Origin: Hyphomicrobiales bacterium
GTDB lineage: Bacteria; Pseudomonadota; Alphaproteobacteria; Rhizobiales; Rhizobiaceae
Assembly: GCA_003963455.1 (NCBI GenBank)
Contig: RXJA01000163.1
Location: forward strand, 19,139-83,138
Direction: 5' to 3'
DNA: 64,000 nucleotides
Below are positions 9,687-19,950 of the stretch, piece after piece (within the stretch, counting starts at the first letter, position 1; each line of letters begins with the position of its first letter). A model generated the notes under the pieces. The model was not told where the DNA came from. It made no database searches and saw only the letters and a program-made list of their open reading frames with translations. Both the position numbers and the translations under genes were made by a program.

Positions 9687-11326
9687 TCTGCCGCCTCCTC
9701 CCGATGCGGGCTGAACCGCTCGTGCTCCAGCCCCTTCATGTCGTAGGCATAGGCCGGTCGCGTCACGACCGGCAAAGTCTCGAAATTATGCGGCGGAGGC
9801 GGCGAGCTCGTCTGCCATTCGAGCCCGGTGGCGTGCCATGGATTGTCAGGCGCGCGGGCGCCGCGGAACAGCGACAAGCCGAGATAAAACAGAGGCATCA
9901 GGTAGCCGACCGCCAGCACCACGGCGCCGGCCGACGACAGCACATGCCAGAACTGGAACTCAGGCGGATAGGTATGGTAGCGCCGCGGCATGCCGTTGAA
10001 ACCGAGCATGTATTGCGGGAAGAAGGTCAGGTTGAAGCCGACGAAGGTGACGGTCGCCGCGATGCGTCCCGCCGTTTCCGAATACATGCGGCCGGTCATC
10101 TTCGGCCACCAGAAATGCAGGCCGGCCATGTAGGCGGTCACCATGCCGCCGACCATGATGTAGTGGAAATGGGCGATCACGAAATAGGTATCGTGAAGAT
10201 GGACGTCGACCGCGAGCGCCGCGAGAAACAGCCCCGCCAGCCCGCCGAAAGTGAACAGCGCCAGGAAAAACAACGCGTACAGCATCGGCGTCTCGAAGCT
10301 GATCTCGCCCTTGCGCAGCGTCAGGCTCCAATTGAAGACTTTGATCGCCGAGGGGATGGCGACGCAGAATGACAGGAACGAGAACACCACCCCGGCATAG
10401 GCCGATTGCCCGCTGACGAACATGTGGTGGCCCCAGACCAGGAAGCCGAAGACGGCGATCGCCATCGACGAGATCGCCACCGCCTTGTAGCCAAACAGCG
10501 GCCTTCGGCTGAAGCAGGGCAACACCTCCGACACCACACCCATGCCGGGCAGGATCATTATGTAAACGGCCGGGTGCGAATAGAACCAGAAGAGATGCTG
10601 GAAGAGCAGCGGGTCGCCGCCGAGATCGGGATTGAAGATGCCGATGCCGAAGACGCGCTCCAGCACGATCAGGATCAGCGAAGCTGCAAGCACCGGCGTC
10701 GCCAGCACCATCACCAGGCTGGTGGCGTAGAGCGTCCAGACGAAGATCGGCAGGCGGAACCAGGTGAGCCCCGGCGCGCGCAGCGTGTGCACGGTGACGA
10801 TGAAGTTGATGCCGGTCATGATCGTCGAGAAGCCGACGATGAAGACGCCGAAGGCCGCGGTCGAGACCCAGCCATTGGCATAGAGGGTCGAGAGCGGCGT
10901 GTAAAAGGTCCAGCCGGTATCGACGCCGCCGGCCACCACCGAAAACAGCGCGAACAGGCTGCCGAAGATGAAGACATACCAGCTGGCGAGGTTGAGCCGC
11001 GGAAAAGCCAGATCGCGGGCGCCGATCATCAATGGCAAAAGGAAATTGCCCAATGTCGCCGGGATCGACGGCACCAGGAAGAACCAGACCATGATGATGC
11101 CGTGCAGCGAGAATAGTCGGTTGTAGCCATCGTCGGAGACGAGATCGCCGGCCGGTGTCGCAAGCTCGATGCGCATCAGCACCGCCATGGCGCCGCCGAG
11201 GAAGAAGAAGCCCGTCAGCGAGATCAAATAGAGCCATGCCACGCGCTTGTGGTCGGTGGTGAGAAGCCAGGCGCGAGGCCCGCTCCCTTCGCCCAGATAC
11301 GTGCCCTGCATCGCCGCGTTGGTCAT
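9683..11326 (-). CDS. ctaD: Cytochrome c oxidase subunit I (heme-copper oxidase)
   Basis: 547 aa; [41 protein letters not shown]. Confidence 0.97.
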   Translation of the reverse strand: MTNAAMQGTYLGEGSGPRAWLLTTDHKRVAWLYLISLTGFFFLGGAMAVLMRIELATPAGDLVSDDGYNRLFSLHGIIMVWFFLVPSIPATLGNFLLPLMIGARDLAFPRLNLASWYVFIFGSLFALFSVVAGGVDTGWTFYTPLSTLYANGWVSTAAFGVFIVGFSTIMTGINFIVTVHTLRAPGLTWFRLPIFVWTLYATSLVMVLATPVLAASLILIVLERVFGIGIFNPDLGGDPLLFQHLFWFYSHPAVYIMILPGMGVVSEVLPCFSRRPLFGYKAVAISSMAIAVFGFLVWGHHMFVSGQSAYAGVVFSFLSFCVAIPSAIKVFNWSLTLRKGEISFETPMLYALFFLALFTFGGLAGLFLAALAVDVHLHDTYFVIAHFHYIMVGGMVTAYMAGLHFWWPKMTGRMYSETAGRIAATVTFVGFNLTFFPQYMLGFNGMPRRYHTYPPEFQFWHVLSSAGAVVLAVGYLMPLFYLGLSLFRGARAPDNPWHATGLEWQTSSPPPPHNFETLPVVTRPAYAYDMKGLEHERFSPHREEAAE

Positions 11327-12300
11327 GGCCTGGCTCCAGCCGTTGGTTGCGGCGAAAGCGACTTCAGGTAAGCGAGCAGCATCTGCATTTCGCCTTCGTC
11401 GATCAGTCCGTCGAAGCTCGGCATGACCGGCTGGTAGCCGGCGGCGATCTCCTTCTTCGGGTTGAGGATTGAATCGCGCAGATAACGGTCATCGGCGATC
11501 ACCGTCTGCTGGTTGTCGAGCGGCACCGGCCGCCCGAAAATGCCGTCAAGCGACGGCGCCCGCACCTTGCTGTTCGCGCCGTGGCAGCCGGAGCAGCCGA
11601 GCGCGCGAAACAATTTTTCGCCGCTCGCCGCGAGCGTCTCGCCTTCGCCCTGGCTGTTCAGCCAGGCGGCATATTGTTCAGGCGCCATCACGGTCACCCA
11701 ACCGCCCATCTCGGAATGCTGCGTGCCGCAATATTGGGCGCAGAACAGGTGATAGCTGCCGGGCTCGGTGGCGATGAACCAGATATGCGTGGTGCGACCC
11801 GGCACGGCATCCTGCTTAATGCGGAACGCCGGCACATAGAGGGAGTGGATGACGTCCTGCGCGGCAAGCGACACCACGACGGCCTTGCCGACGGGAACAT
11901 GCAATTCGTTGATCTCACGCTGACCGCCCGGCTGTCGGAACTCCCACATCCACTGCTTGCCAAGTCCGGTGATCTCGAGCGCGTCAGCCGGTGGATGGTC
12001 GCGGCGAACGAAAAGCGTCGCGCCCCAGCCGAAAAAGATGAAAGCGACGATGAGAGTAGCCATCGTCCAACTGATCTCCAGCGGCAGGCTGCGAGAACGC
12101 TTGCCTGTTCGATCCGCCTTTGAGCCGATGCGGTATTTCACCGCGTAGCCGACGACCAGCCCGGTGAGCGCCAGTCCGAGAGCGACCGAGAAGGCAAGCA
12201 GCGCATAAAAGAGCGCATCGACCTGGCCTGCTTGCGACGAAGCTTCCTGCGGGACAAAGGGGACGCCGAAGCTCAACCTGCCCTCCGGCGTGTCTGCCAA
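11323..12300 (-). CDS. ctaC: Cytochrome c oxidase subunit II with fused C-terminal cytochrome c domain (caa3 type)
   Basis: CuA motif [16 protein letters not shown] and heme motif CSGCH in [30 protein letters not shown]. Confidence 0.95.
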   Translation of the reverse strand: MADTPEGRLSFGVPFVPQEASSQAGQVDALFYALLAFSVALGLALTGLVVGYAVKYRIGSKADRTGKRSRSLPLEISWTMATLIVAFIFFGWGATLFVRRDHPPADALEITGLGKQWMWEFRQPGGQREINELHVPVGKAVVVSLAAQDVIHSLYVPAFRIKQDAVPGRTTHIWFIATEPGSYHLFCAQYCGTQHSEMGGWVTVMAPEQYAAWLNSQGEGETLAASGEKLFRALGCSGCHGANSKVRAPSLDGIFGRPVPLDNQQTVIADDRYLRDSILNPKKEIAAGYQPVMPSFDGLIDEGEMQMLLAYLKSLSPQPTAGARP

Positions 12301-13025
12301 AGCACGGTCACTGCCAGGCTAACGAGCGTGCCCAGGCTGGCGACTTTCAAAATCGCCCATATCGTGGATGAGTATTGGCCCTTGGAGCTATCGAAGCCTG
12401 CGCAAAGAAGAAAAAGATGATCACCAAGAGATCCGAGATTGCCAAGGGATGCTTCCACCAGCGCCAGCTCGAGGTCGCGCGGCGTGAAGGTCAGCGCTGG
12501 CAGCACCTGCGAAATCCGGCCGGACGGCGTGAGCGCAATAATCGCGATCGGATGGACGAACTGGTCGATGCCCTTGCGCCGGTCGAAAGTGATGCCGGCT
12601 TCGTTCGCGAGCACTGCGCCCGCGCCGTCGCTGCTGGTCAGGAAACGCCAGGCAGAGATGCCTGCCGGGCCGGCCGCTGACGCGATTTCAGCTTGCGCCT
12701 CGGCGGCATCGGCGGCTGTCTCGTCTGGGTCGATCGAGATGAACAGCGCGCGATAATCTGCAGGGCGAAGCGAGGTCTTCTTCAGATCGGAGGCAACGGC
12801 CTGCTGGGTGACGCCGCACAGGTTTGGACATTTGTCGTAGCCGAAGATAGCCAGCGCCGGATGGCCTCCCAGCGTGTCGCCGAGCGTCTGCTTCCGACCG
12901 CTTGCGTCGACCAGTTCGCGGTCGAGACTGAGCTGCGCTCCGAGTTTCGGGTCGAAGGTCGGTCGCTCGCTGGCGAGCGCGGCACTGGCAGCTAAGAAGC
13001 AGAGCGCGGCCAACAAGCCTTTCAT
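12273..13025 (-). CDS. SCO1/SenC/PrrC family copper chaperone
   Basis: Start set at MKGLLAALCFLAASA; FGYDKCPNLCGVTQQ (CPxxC) and ISIDPDETA. The N-terminal 48 aa of the ORF-track version are spurious. Confidence 0.9.
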   Translation of the reverse strand: MKGLLAALCFLAASAALASERPTFDPKLGAQLSLDRELVDASGRKQTLGDTLGGHPALAIFGYDKCPNLCGVTQQAVASDLKKTSLRPADYRALFISIDPDETAADAAEAQAEIASAAGPAGISAWRFLTSSDGAGAVLANEAGITFDRRKGIDQFVHPIAIIALTPSGRISQVLPALTFTPRDLELALVEASLGNLGSLGDHLFLLCAGFDSSKGQYSSTIWAILKVASLGTLVSLAVTVLWQTRRRAG

Positions 13026-13468
13026 CGGCCTGCCCCGCTTTGCTGTCGGCAATTTTGCGCCTGAGGTGCTCGGGGAACTGCGGCCGCGAGCAGAGTGCAG
13101 TCGTCGGATCCTGGGGCTGCGGCCACCGGCCGCGACCAATCGGGTAGGCCATTGCTGACCACCGCCCACATGGCGTCCTCGATCGGAATGCGCGCGATGC
13201 CGGCATTGCGGTCGACCCAGCCGAGCATATTCAGCTGCCGATCTTCCTCGGCGCGGAAGCTGACAAGATCCTGTTTTGGCGCGGCCTGCAAACCGGGGGC
13301 TTGCGGGCTCAAGTTTGTGGACAGCGGCAGCCAGGCTGACGTGGTGTTGAAGGCGAGCTTCATGCCGATCGCCGCAACCGCGATGAACGCCAGCAGCGCC
13401 GCGCCGAATGCGATCAGCAGACCCGGTTGCACATCGCGTGTCTCGGGATGTCGATGCGCCCTAGCCAT
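13022..13468 (-). CDS. Uncharacterised single-TM protein embedded in the ACIII-oxidase operon
   Basis: Start reassigned to MARAHRHPETRDVQPG (ATG overlapping ActF stop); one N-terminal TM then LNMLGWVDRNAGIARIPIEDAMWAVVSNGLPDW. Confidence 0.75.
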   Translation of the reverse strand: MARAHRHPETRDVQPGLLIAFGAALLAFIAVAAIGMKLAFNTTSAWLPLSTNLSPQAPGLQAAPKQDLVSFRAEEDRQLNMLGWVDRNAGIARIPIEDAMWAVVSNGLPDWSRPVAAAPGSDDCTLLAAAVPRAPQAQNCRQQSGAGR

Positions 13469-14564
13469 GGGCCACCTCGCGCTTCCACCAGGTGATCCGA
13501 TCCGGCCGGCGGAGGAGGAACAGGAATAGGGCGAGCCACAGCCCACCCAGTCCCATCCAGGCGACCGCATCATGCCACAGAGCCACCAAACCGCCGGAAA
13601 TGAGCGGTGGTCGGATACGCCAGAACACATCGGCGAAATGGCCTGCCAAAGCGAAGCCCGCCAGCCAGACCAGGCCGTCATGGCTGCGCTTGAGCGGTCG
13701 GCTGAGCGAACCTGCGAACGCAGCCACCTGCATGGCAATCAGCAACCACAGCAGATACTGCCAACCATCCGTTACGCGGACGATATACCAGTGGATTTCG
13801 TCCGGAAGGTCACCGCCCCAAAAGACGATCCACTGCATGAACACCAAGTAGATCCAGGTCAGCAGGAAGCCGAACTGCATGTTGGCGAGATCTTCGCTCA
13901 AGGCGACATCCTCGTCTCCACCTGGTAGGATCTCGACCGATCGTGTTGCCGCCAGAATCAGGATCGCCAAGGCGAATGCCCCGACCACCTCGGCCGAGGC
14001 TTCGCAAAGCGCGTAGATGGTCGAGATGAATTCCGGCTCGAGCGACAGCATCCAGTCGATGGCAAAAACGCTGACGGCTAGCGCATGAAGGATCAGCCCA
14101 AGGGCATATTTCCTGCCGCCACGCTTTGCCGGGTCCTCCGCATTAAGCATCGTCCAGGCAAGAGCGAGCCAGATCGCCGCGCACGCGGCGAAGCGCAACA
14201 GGAAGAACGGCACATTGAGATAAGTGAGCTTCTCTCGAACGTTCCCAGGAAGCATCGCGGCGTCGGCGCCGGCCCATGGGAAGATCACGTCCAGTTTCAT
14301 CAGCACCGGCAGGAGCACGATGAGCGCAAACGGCAGCATCGCGATCATGATCCGCAAAGGCTGGCGGACCCCCTCGCCCCAGCGGCCGCCGGTCAGCCCG
14401 TGCACCATCAATATCGTCAGCGCGCCGAGCGGCAGGCTCAGCGCGAAGAGAGCAGCGGGGTGCCAGGCGCCCAGCATCGCCTTTGCATCGAGCGATGCAC
14501 CGAGCATGCACAGGACAATTCCCCCGGTGCCAGCCGCCAGAAAGACTTGTTCGACGCGCCTCAT
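13461..14564 (-). CDS. actF: Alternative complex III quinol-oxidising membrane subunit ActF (NrfD/PsrC-like)
   Basis: Start set at MRRVEQVFLAAGTGG; many TMs, position directly after ActE. Confidence 0.85.
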   Translation of the reverse strand: MRRVEQVFLAAGTGGIVLCMLGASLDAKAMLGAWHPAALFALSLPLGALTILMVHGLTGGRWGEGVRQPLRIMIAMLPFALIVLLPVLMKLDVIFPWAGADAAMLPGNVREKLTYLNVPFFLLRFAACAAIWLALAWTMLNAEDPAKRGGRKYALGLILHALAVSVFAIDWMLSLEPEFISTIYALCEASAEVVGAFALAILILAATRSVEILPGGDEDVALSEDLANMQFGFLLTWIYLVFMQWIVFWGGDLPDEIHWYIVRVTDGWQYLLWLLIAMQVAAFAGSLSRPLKRSHDGLVWLAGFALAGHFADVFWRIRPPLISGGLVALWHDAVAWMGLGGLWLALFLFLLRRPDRITWWKREVAHG

Positions 14565-15103
14565 GGCGAGGCCTCCGCTTCGAGCCGCCTGCGCAGGATT
14601 TGCGGTAGTTCGGCAACCGGGGCGTCGCGCGAATATTGCAACGCGCGGATATAGGCCACGATCGCCCAGCGGTCCTGTGGCGGCACCCGCGCCGCGTAGG
14701 AGTACATAGCGCCATAGCCGTTGGTGATGACGTCGTAAAAGTGCCGGTCCGAGGCCTTGCGCAGCGCGTCCTGGTGGTAACTCGGTGGCGCCGGAAAGCC
14801 GCGCTGGACGATCATGCCGTGGCCGTCGCCGGTGCGGCCATGGCAAGGCGAGCAGAAGATGTCAAAACGCTGCCGACCGCGCTGCAGAAGCTCGATCGTG
14901 ATCGGATAAGGGATTCGCTCCGACGTCGGCGTCAGATCAGCATCGCGCGCGACAGTGCCCGCCACCGGCGTGCGTGCCGACATGCCGTCGGCGAACTGGT
15001 TGCTCGCCTCCAGCGGATCGTAGCGCGGCTGATCCTCCATATCTTGCCGGCAGCCGGCGATCAGCAGGGTCCCGAGCACGAGCGTGAGGCGCAGGCCGCT
15101 CAT
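14561..15103 (-). CDS. actE: Alternative complex III mono-heme cytochrome c subunit ActE
   Basis: Lipoprotein signal (LLIAGC), single CSPCH heme motif, RHFYDVITNGYGAMYSYAARVPPQDRWAIVAYIRALQ. Confidence 0.9.
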   Translation of the reverse strand: MSGLRLTLVLGTLLIAGCRQDMEDQPRYDPLEASNQFADGMSARTPVAGTVARDADLTPTSERIPYPITIELLQRGRQRFDIFCSPCHGRTGDGHGMIVQRGFPAPPSYHQDALRKASDRHFYDVITNGYGAMYSYAARVPPQDRWAIVAYIRALQYSRDAPVAELPQILRRRLEAEASP

Positions 15104-15627
15104 GCCTCGACCTCCTCGACGGCCTCTGCGCCGAGCCGCGTCAGCTGCCCCTTCGTCACGCCCTTGCGGTATCTGGGATCAGCCGCTTCGATCAGCAGAT
15201 AGAACTTGCCGCCGCGGGCATAGCTGAAGCTCTCGGCGTTGAAGACCGGATGATGATAGCGGGGCAGGCCGTTTGCCGCGAGCACGCCCAGAAATCCGGC
15301 GAACGCAGCACCAAGAATGCCGGCCTCGAAGGTGATGACCACGAAAGGTGGCCAGGAATGGAGCGGCCGCCCGCCGACGTTGATGGGATAATCGACTTCG
15401 ACGGAATACCAGATCAGGGCATAAACCAGAGCGGCGCCGGCAATGCCACCGGCGAGCACGATCCAGGGCAGGCGCGTCTTCGGGATCTCCAATATCGCGT
15501 CCAGCTCCTTCATCGGAAACGGCGAGAACGCATCCATGCGCCGATAGCCGCGCTCGCGCATGCCGCGCGCTGCCACGACGAGCGCTTCGGGATCGGCAAA
15601 CACCGCCATGAGACCGTAGAGGCTCAT
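15100..15627 (-). CDS. actD: Alternative complex III subunit ActD (DUF3341)
   Basis: MSLYGLMAVFADPEALVVAARGMRERGYRRMDAFSPFPM...; two TMs; DUF3341-like. Confidence 0.9.
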   Translation of the reverse strand: MSLYGLMAVFADPEALVVAARGMRERGYRRMDAFSPFPMKELDAILEIPKTRLPWIVLAGGIAGAALVYALIWYSVEVDYPINVGGRPLHSWPPFVVITFEAGILGAAFAGFLGVLAANGLPRYHHPVFNAESFSYARGGKFYLLIEAADPRYRKGVTKGQLTRLGAEAVEEVEA

Positions 15628-16982
15628 TTGAGCTTACCCTGTTCCTCGGCCAGTTCCTCGACCTCGAAGATGGTGATCGCCGGCAGGATGCGGATGAACA
15701 GGAAGACCAGTGCGAAGAAGGTACCGATCGAGCCGAACAGGATGCCGAAGTCGAGCCAGGTCAATGACTGCTCGCCCCAGGCGGACGGCAGGTAGTCGCG
15801 GCTCGGCCCCGTCACGACGATGACGTAGCGTTCGATCCACATGCCGATATTGATGGCGACGGCGATCGCGAACAGCAGCGGCATGTTGCGGCGGATGCCT
15901 TTGAACCACAGCAATTGCAGCACGCCGCAATTCAGGCCGAGCATCGTCCAGAACAACGGTGCGTAGGGACCCAGAGCGCGCTGCGCCATCATGGCGCGTT
16001 CGTAGGGCTCGCCCGAATACCAGGCGAAGAAGGCTTCCGAGACATAGCCATAGGCGACGACCATGCCGGCGGCGATCATCAGCTTGGCGGCGTTTTCCAT
16101 GTGCCTGACCGTAATCAGGTCCTCGACCGAAAAGGCCCAGCGCAGCGGAATTGCGATGGTGAGCACCATCGCGAATCCCGACAGAAGCGCGCCGGCGACG
16201 AAATAGGGCGGGAAGATCGTCGAGTGATAGCCTGGTGTGATGGCAAAGGTGAAGTCGAGCGAAACGATCGAATGCACCGAAACGACCAGCGGCGTGGCGA
16301 GGGCCGCAAGCAGGAAATAAACGACCTGGTAGCGCGACCAATGATAGGCCGAGCCGCGCCAGCCGAGCCCCAATATGCCGTAGAAGAGCTGGGCCGGCCT
16401 TGATCTCGCGCGGTCGCGCAGTACCGCCAGGTCCGGCAGAAGCCCCATATACCAGAACAGCAGCGAGACGGTCGCGTAGGTGGCGATCGCCGCAAAATCC
16501 CAGACCAGCGGGCTGCGCCATTGCGGCCAATGCATATGCACATTGGGCAGCGGCAACAGCCAGTAGAAGAACCAAGGCCGCCCAAGATGCAGGATCGGGA
16601 ACAGCCCGGCCATGGCCACGGCGAACAACGTCATGGCTTCGGCGAAGCGGTTGATCGAAGCGCGCCATGGCTGGCGCAGCAGGAGCAGCACCGCCGAGAT
16701 CAAAGTGCCGGCATGGCCGATGCCGATCCACCACACGAAGTTGGAAATCATCGTGCCCCAGGCCACCGGGATGTCGATGCCATAAGCGCCGACACCGACA
16801 GCAATCAGGTAGGTGATCGAGTAAAGCAGCAGCAAGACGAGCAGGAAGCAGAGGAAGAACGCCGTCCAGAAATGGCGCGGCAGTCTTCCATCGAGTACGA
16901 TCGAGCCGATGCGCCCGCTGATCTCGGGAAAGTCGTGGCGGCCGCGCATGACGGCAGGGTTGTTCGCCCTGGCTTCAGCCAT
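15624..16982 (-). CDS. actC: Alternative complex III subunit ActC (NrfD-like polysulfide-reductase membrane subunit)
   Basis: About 450 aa multi-TM NrfD-like; start probably MAEARANNP (overlaps ActB stop). Confidence 0.9.
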   Translation of the reverse strand: MAEARANNPAVMRGRHDFPEISGRIGSIVLDGRLPRHFWTAFFLCFLLVLLLLYSITYLIAVGVGAYGIDIPVAWGTMISNFVWWIGIGHAGTLISAVLLLLRQPWRASINRFAEAMTLFAVAMAGLFPILHLGRPWFFYWLLPLPNVHMHWPQWRSPLVWDFAAIATYATVSLLFWYMGLLPDLAVLRDRARSRPAQLFYGILGLGWRGSAYHWSRYQVVYFLLAALATPLVVSVHSIVSLDFTFAITPGYHSTIFPPYFVAGALLSGFAMVLTIAIPLRWAFSVEDLITVRHMENAAKLMIAAGMVVAYGYVSEAFFAWYSGEPYERAMMAQRALGPYAPLFWTMLGLNCGVLQLLWFKGIRRNMPLLFAIAVAINIGMWIERYVIVVTGPSRDYLPSAWGEQSLTWLDFGILFGSIGTFFALVFLFIRILPAITIFEVEELAEEQGKLK

Positions 16983-19950
16983 CGGTCGCCTCGCCCGGCC
17001 TGACAAGCTTGCCGTTCGGATTGGAGATCTTGCCGAGATAGGTGGTGCGCGGCCGGGTGTTCAGCTCCTCCAGCAGCGCGTAATTCTGCGGCGCGCTCTT
17101 CTCGCGAACGACCTTTGCGTCTTTCCTGTTGCGGTCGCCGAAGGTGATCGCCTGGGTCGGGCACGCCTGCTGGCAGGCGGTGACCACTTCACCATCGGCG
17201 ATGTCGCGGTTCTCGATCTGCGCCTGGATGCGCTTGGCACTGATACGCTGGACGCAGTAGGTGCATTTCTCCATCACGCCACGCGAGCGCACGCTGACAT
17301 TGGGATTGTGCACGCCCTGCCCTGGGCCGGCCTCGTCCTTGTCGAAGGTCTGATGGTCAAGGAAGTTGAAACGCCGCACTTTGTAGGGGCAGTTCTGCGA
17401 GCAATAGCGCGTGCCGATGCAGCGGTTATAGACCTGCGCGTTCAGCCCATCATGCGTATGTACAGTGGCGTTGACCGGGCAGACCACCTCGCAAGGTGCC
17501 TTCTCGCAATGCATGCAGGGCACCGGCTGGAAAAAGATTTCCGGCGCGTCGAGCGGCCCGGCATAGTAGCGGTCGATGCGCAGCCAGTGCATCTCGTGGC
17601 CGCGCTCGCATTCCTCCGGCCCGACCGGCGCGATGTTGTTCTCCGCCTGGCAGGCCGAGACGCAGGCCATGCAGCCGATGCAGGCCGACAGATCGATTGC
17701 CATCGCCCAGGCTTCTTGATCATAGCGCCAGTCGGGATAAAGCGATTCCGTCGGCGACGGCGGCACATCCTTGCGTACGAAATTCGGATCCTGCCGGAAC
17801 CCGTCGAGCGAAGCATGACGCACGATGGCGCGGCCTTCCATCGCCTGGTGATGCTGTGTGGTGATGACGCGCACGCTGTTTTCGCGCGGCACTATCGTGG
17901 CACCGGTCGCCAACCATTCCGCACCGCCGCGCAAGCGGAACGCGTCATAGCCTTCCGACAGCGCGGCAACGGAGCCGGCCTTGCGCCCGAAGCCGAAGGA
18001 GAGTGTCACGCTCTCGTCCGGATGGCCGGGCACGATCCAGGCCGGTGCATCGATGTCCGCCCCGTTGGATGCGATGTTGATGACCTTGCCGTTTTCGACC
18101 TTCAAGCGCTCCGCCGTGGCGGGCGAGATCAGTGCCGCATTGCCCCAGACGATCTTAGTCAGCGGCCGCGGCAATTCCTGCAGCCAGGAGGCGTTGGCGA
18201 GGCGGCCGTCACGCAGCCAGGGATCGGCGACAAAGCGAATATCGATCCCGCTTCCTGCGCTAGCCGCCGGCTTAAGTCCCGCCAGGTCCGGCGGCACAGT
18301 GACTGGTACCGGCTTGGCTGCACTGTTCGGCACGACGCCGTCGCGTAGCACCTTCTTCCAGGCATCATCATCGAGCTCTGCCCAATGCTGCCTGACAAGC
18401 GACAGCGGATCGGTCTGGAACTGACCGCTAAGCACGGCGAGCAACTCATGCTCGGTCTTGCCGTCGTAAAGCGGCGCGATCAGCGGCTGTACCAGCGAGG
18501 CCGTGCCGTCATAGGCGCGGATATCGCTCCAGCTCTCGAGCTCATGCGCCGCGGGCACATGCCAGTGCGCCAGGAACGCCGTCTCGTCGCGGTAGAGCCC
18601 GTGATGAACCAGCAGCTTCAGGCTGGAGAACGCCTTGTGCGCTACGAGCCTCGCCGGAGCCGTATGCAGCGGGTTAGCGCCCAGCACCACGACCGTGTCG
18701 ATCGCGCCACCGTCGATTGCCTCGCACAGCGCGGCTAGGTCGCCATCGACCTGCAATGCATCCGGCGGCTCGATCAGCTCAACCGTATTGCCAAGCGCGC
18801 CGAGCTTCGCATTGGCCGCAAATGCGATGGCATGAACGAAGGCGCTCTGCTGCGGTCCGGCAATCACCAGAGCATTGCGGCCCGCCGCTTTCAAGTTATC
18901 GACCAGCGCCTCCATCCAGGCCTGCTCGATTGGCGGACTGGAAGCCGTGGCTTGGCCATCCAACGCTTCGTGCAGACCGGCTGCGATCGCCTCGATTGCG
19001 CTTGGCTTGATTGCAAGCCGATGGTCGGCGGCCGCACCGGTGATCGTCGGCGTCGACTCGACCGCATAGAGCCGGCTCATCCGGTCGGAAGGAGTGCGCA
19101 CGCGTCGCCGTGCCATCAAGTCACGCGCATAGGCCAACCGCCCTGGCCCCTCGCCCAGGAAATCGGCGTCGAGGCTGAGGATCACATCCGCACGGTCGAA
19201 GTGATAAGCGGCCTTTAGTGCCGATCCGAATAGGACACGCGACGCCTCCACCACCGCCGGCGTCGCCAAAGGATCGTGACGATGGATTTTCAGTTTCGAA
19301 TAGCGTACCCGCAGCGCATCGATCTGAGCCGCGAGCGTAGGCGACGTCGAGGCATCTATCAGCAGTGCCCCACCCTGCCCTTGCGATGCCGTCCATCGCG
19401 AAACAAGCGCCGACATGTCCTTCAGGAAGTCGCCATAAGATGCAGGCTGCCCCTCCTTCAGTGGCATGCTCGAACGGTCGGGATCGAACAACGTCAGCAC
19501 CGCCGCTTGCATCACCGCATCGGTGGCGCCGCGCGAGGCCTGATGATCGGGATTGCCCTCGACCTTGGTCGGCCGCCCTTCGTGGCTTTCGACAATGGCG
19601 CCGATCCCGAAGCCGTCGCTCGATAATGTCGTTGCGTAATAGACGGGCTTGCCAGGAATGAGAATCTCAGGCTGGCGCACATATGGCACGATGCTTTCCG
19701 CCCGGCTGCAGGCCGCCAGCCCGGCAAGCGACAGCGAGGCGCCCATCAGCTTGAGCAGCGTCCGCCGGTTCGGGTTTGCCGGCAGGCGCTCGACAAGCGC
19801 CGGGAACTCGGCTTCTACAAAGCGGCAGAAATCGGCTGTGCCAGCGATCTCGTCGAGGCTGCGCCACATATCGGGACCGTTTTCCAGCCGCTTGCGCAGA
19901 GCCGCGATGTCGATCCCGAGGCTTGGCCCTTTCTCAGCGATGACAGACAT
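16975..19950 (-). CDS. actB: Alternative complex III iron-sulfur/molybdopterin-like subunit ActB
   Basis: 991 aa; Tat-like RRTLLKLMGASLSLAGLAAC; C-terminal ferredoxin clusters CIGCMACVSACQAEN, CMHCEKAPCEVVCPVNA, CTYCVQRISAKRIQA, CQQACPTQAI. Confidence 0.95.
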   Translation of the reverse strand: MSVIAEKGPSLGIDIAALRKRLENGPDMWRSLDEIAGTADFCRFVEAEFPALVERLPANPNRRTLLKLMGASLSLAGLAACSRAESIVPYVRQPEILIPGKPVYYATTLSSDGFGIGAIVESHEGRPTKVEGNPDHQASRGATDAVMQAAVLTLFDPDRSSMPLKEGQPASYGDFLKDMSALVSRWTASQGQGGALLIDASTSPTLAAQIDALRVRYSKLKIHRHDPLATPAVVEASRVLFGSALKAAYHFDRADVILSLDADFLGEGPGRLAYARDLMARRRVRTPSDRMSRLYAVESTPTITGAAADHRLAIKPSAIEAIAAGLHEALDGQATASSPPIEQAWMEALVDNLKAAGRNALVIAGPQQSAFVHAIAFAANAKLGALGNTVELIEPPDALQVDGDLAALCEAIDGGAIDTVVVLGANPLHTAPARLVAHKAFSSLKLLVHHGLYRDETAFLAHWHVPAAHELESWSDIRAYDGTASLVQPLIAPLYDGKTEHELLAVLSGQFQTDPLSLVRQHWAELDDDAWKKVLRDGVVPNSAAKPVPVTVPPDLAGLKPAASAGSGIDIRFVADPWLRDGRLANASWLQELPRPLTKIVWGNAALISPATAERLKVENGKVINIASNGADIDAPAWIVPGHPDESVTLSFGFGRKAGSVAALSEGYDAFRLRGGAEWLATGATIVPRENSVRVITTQHHQAMEGRAIVRHASLDGFRQDPNFVRKDVPPSPTESLYPDWRYDQEAWAMAIDLSACIGCMACVSACQAENNIAPVGPEECERGHEMHWLRIDRYYAGPLDAPEIFFQPVPCMHCEKAPCEVVCPVNATVHTHDGLNAQVYNRCIGTRYCSQNCPYKVRRFNFLDHQTFDKDEAGPGQGVHNPNVSVRSRGVMEKCTYCVQRISAKRIQAQIENRDIADGEVVTACQQACPTQAITFGDRNRKDAKVVREKSAPQNYALLEELNTRPRTTYLGKISNPNGKLVRPGEATDG

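Noticed and set aside
9960-11237. 425-aa minus-strand ORF overlapping cytochrome oxidase subunit I
   Set aside because: Out-of-frame reading of ctaD on the same strand; Arg/His/Leu-rich nonsense composition.
15634-16734. 366-aa minus-strand ORF inside ActC
   Set aside because: Alternative frame of the actC gene.
16909-18348. 479-aa plus-strand ORF opposite ActB
   Set aside because: Antisense of a gene with clear ferredoxin clusters; no recognisable domain.
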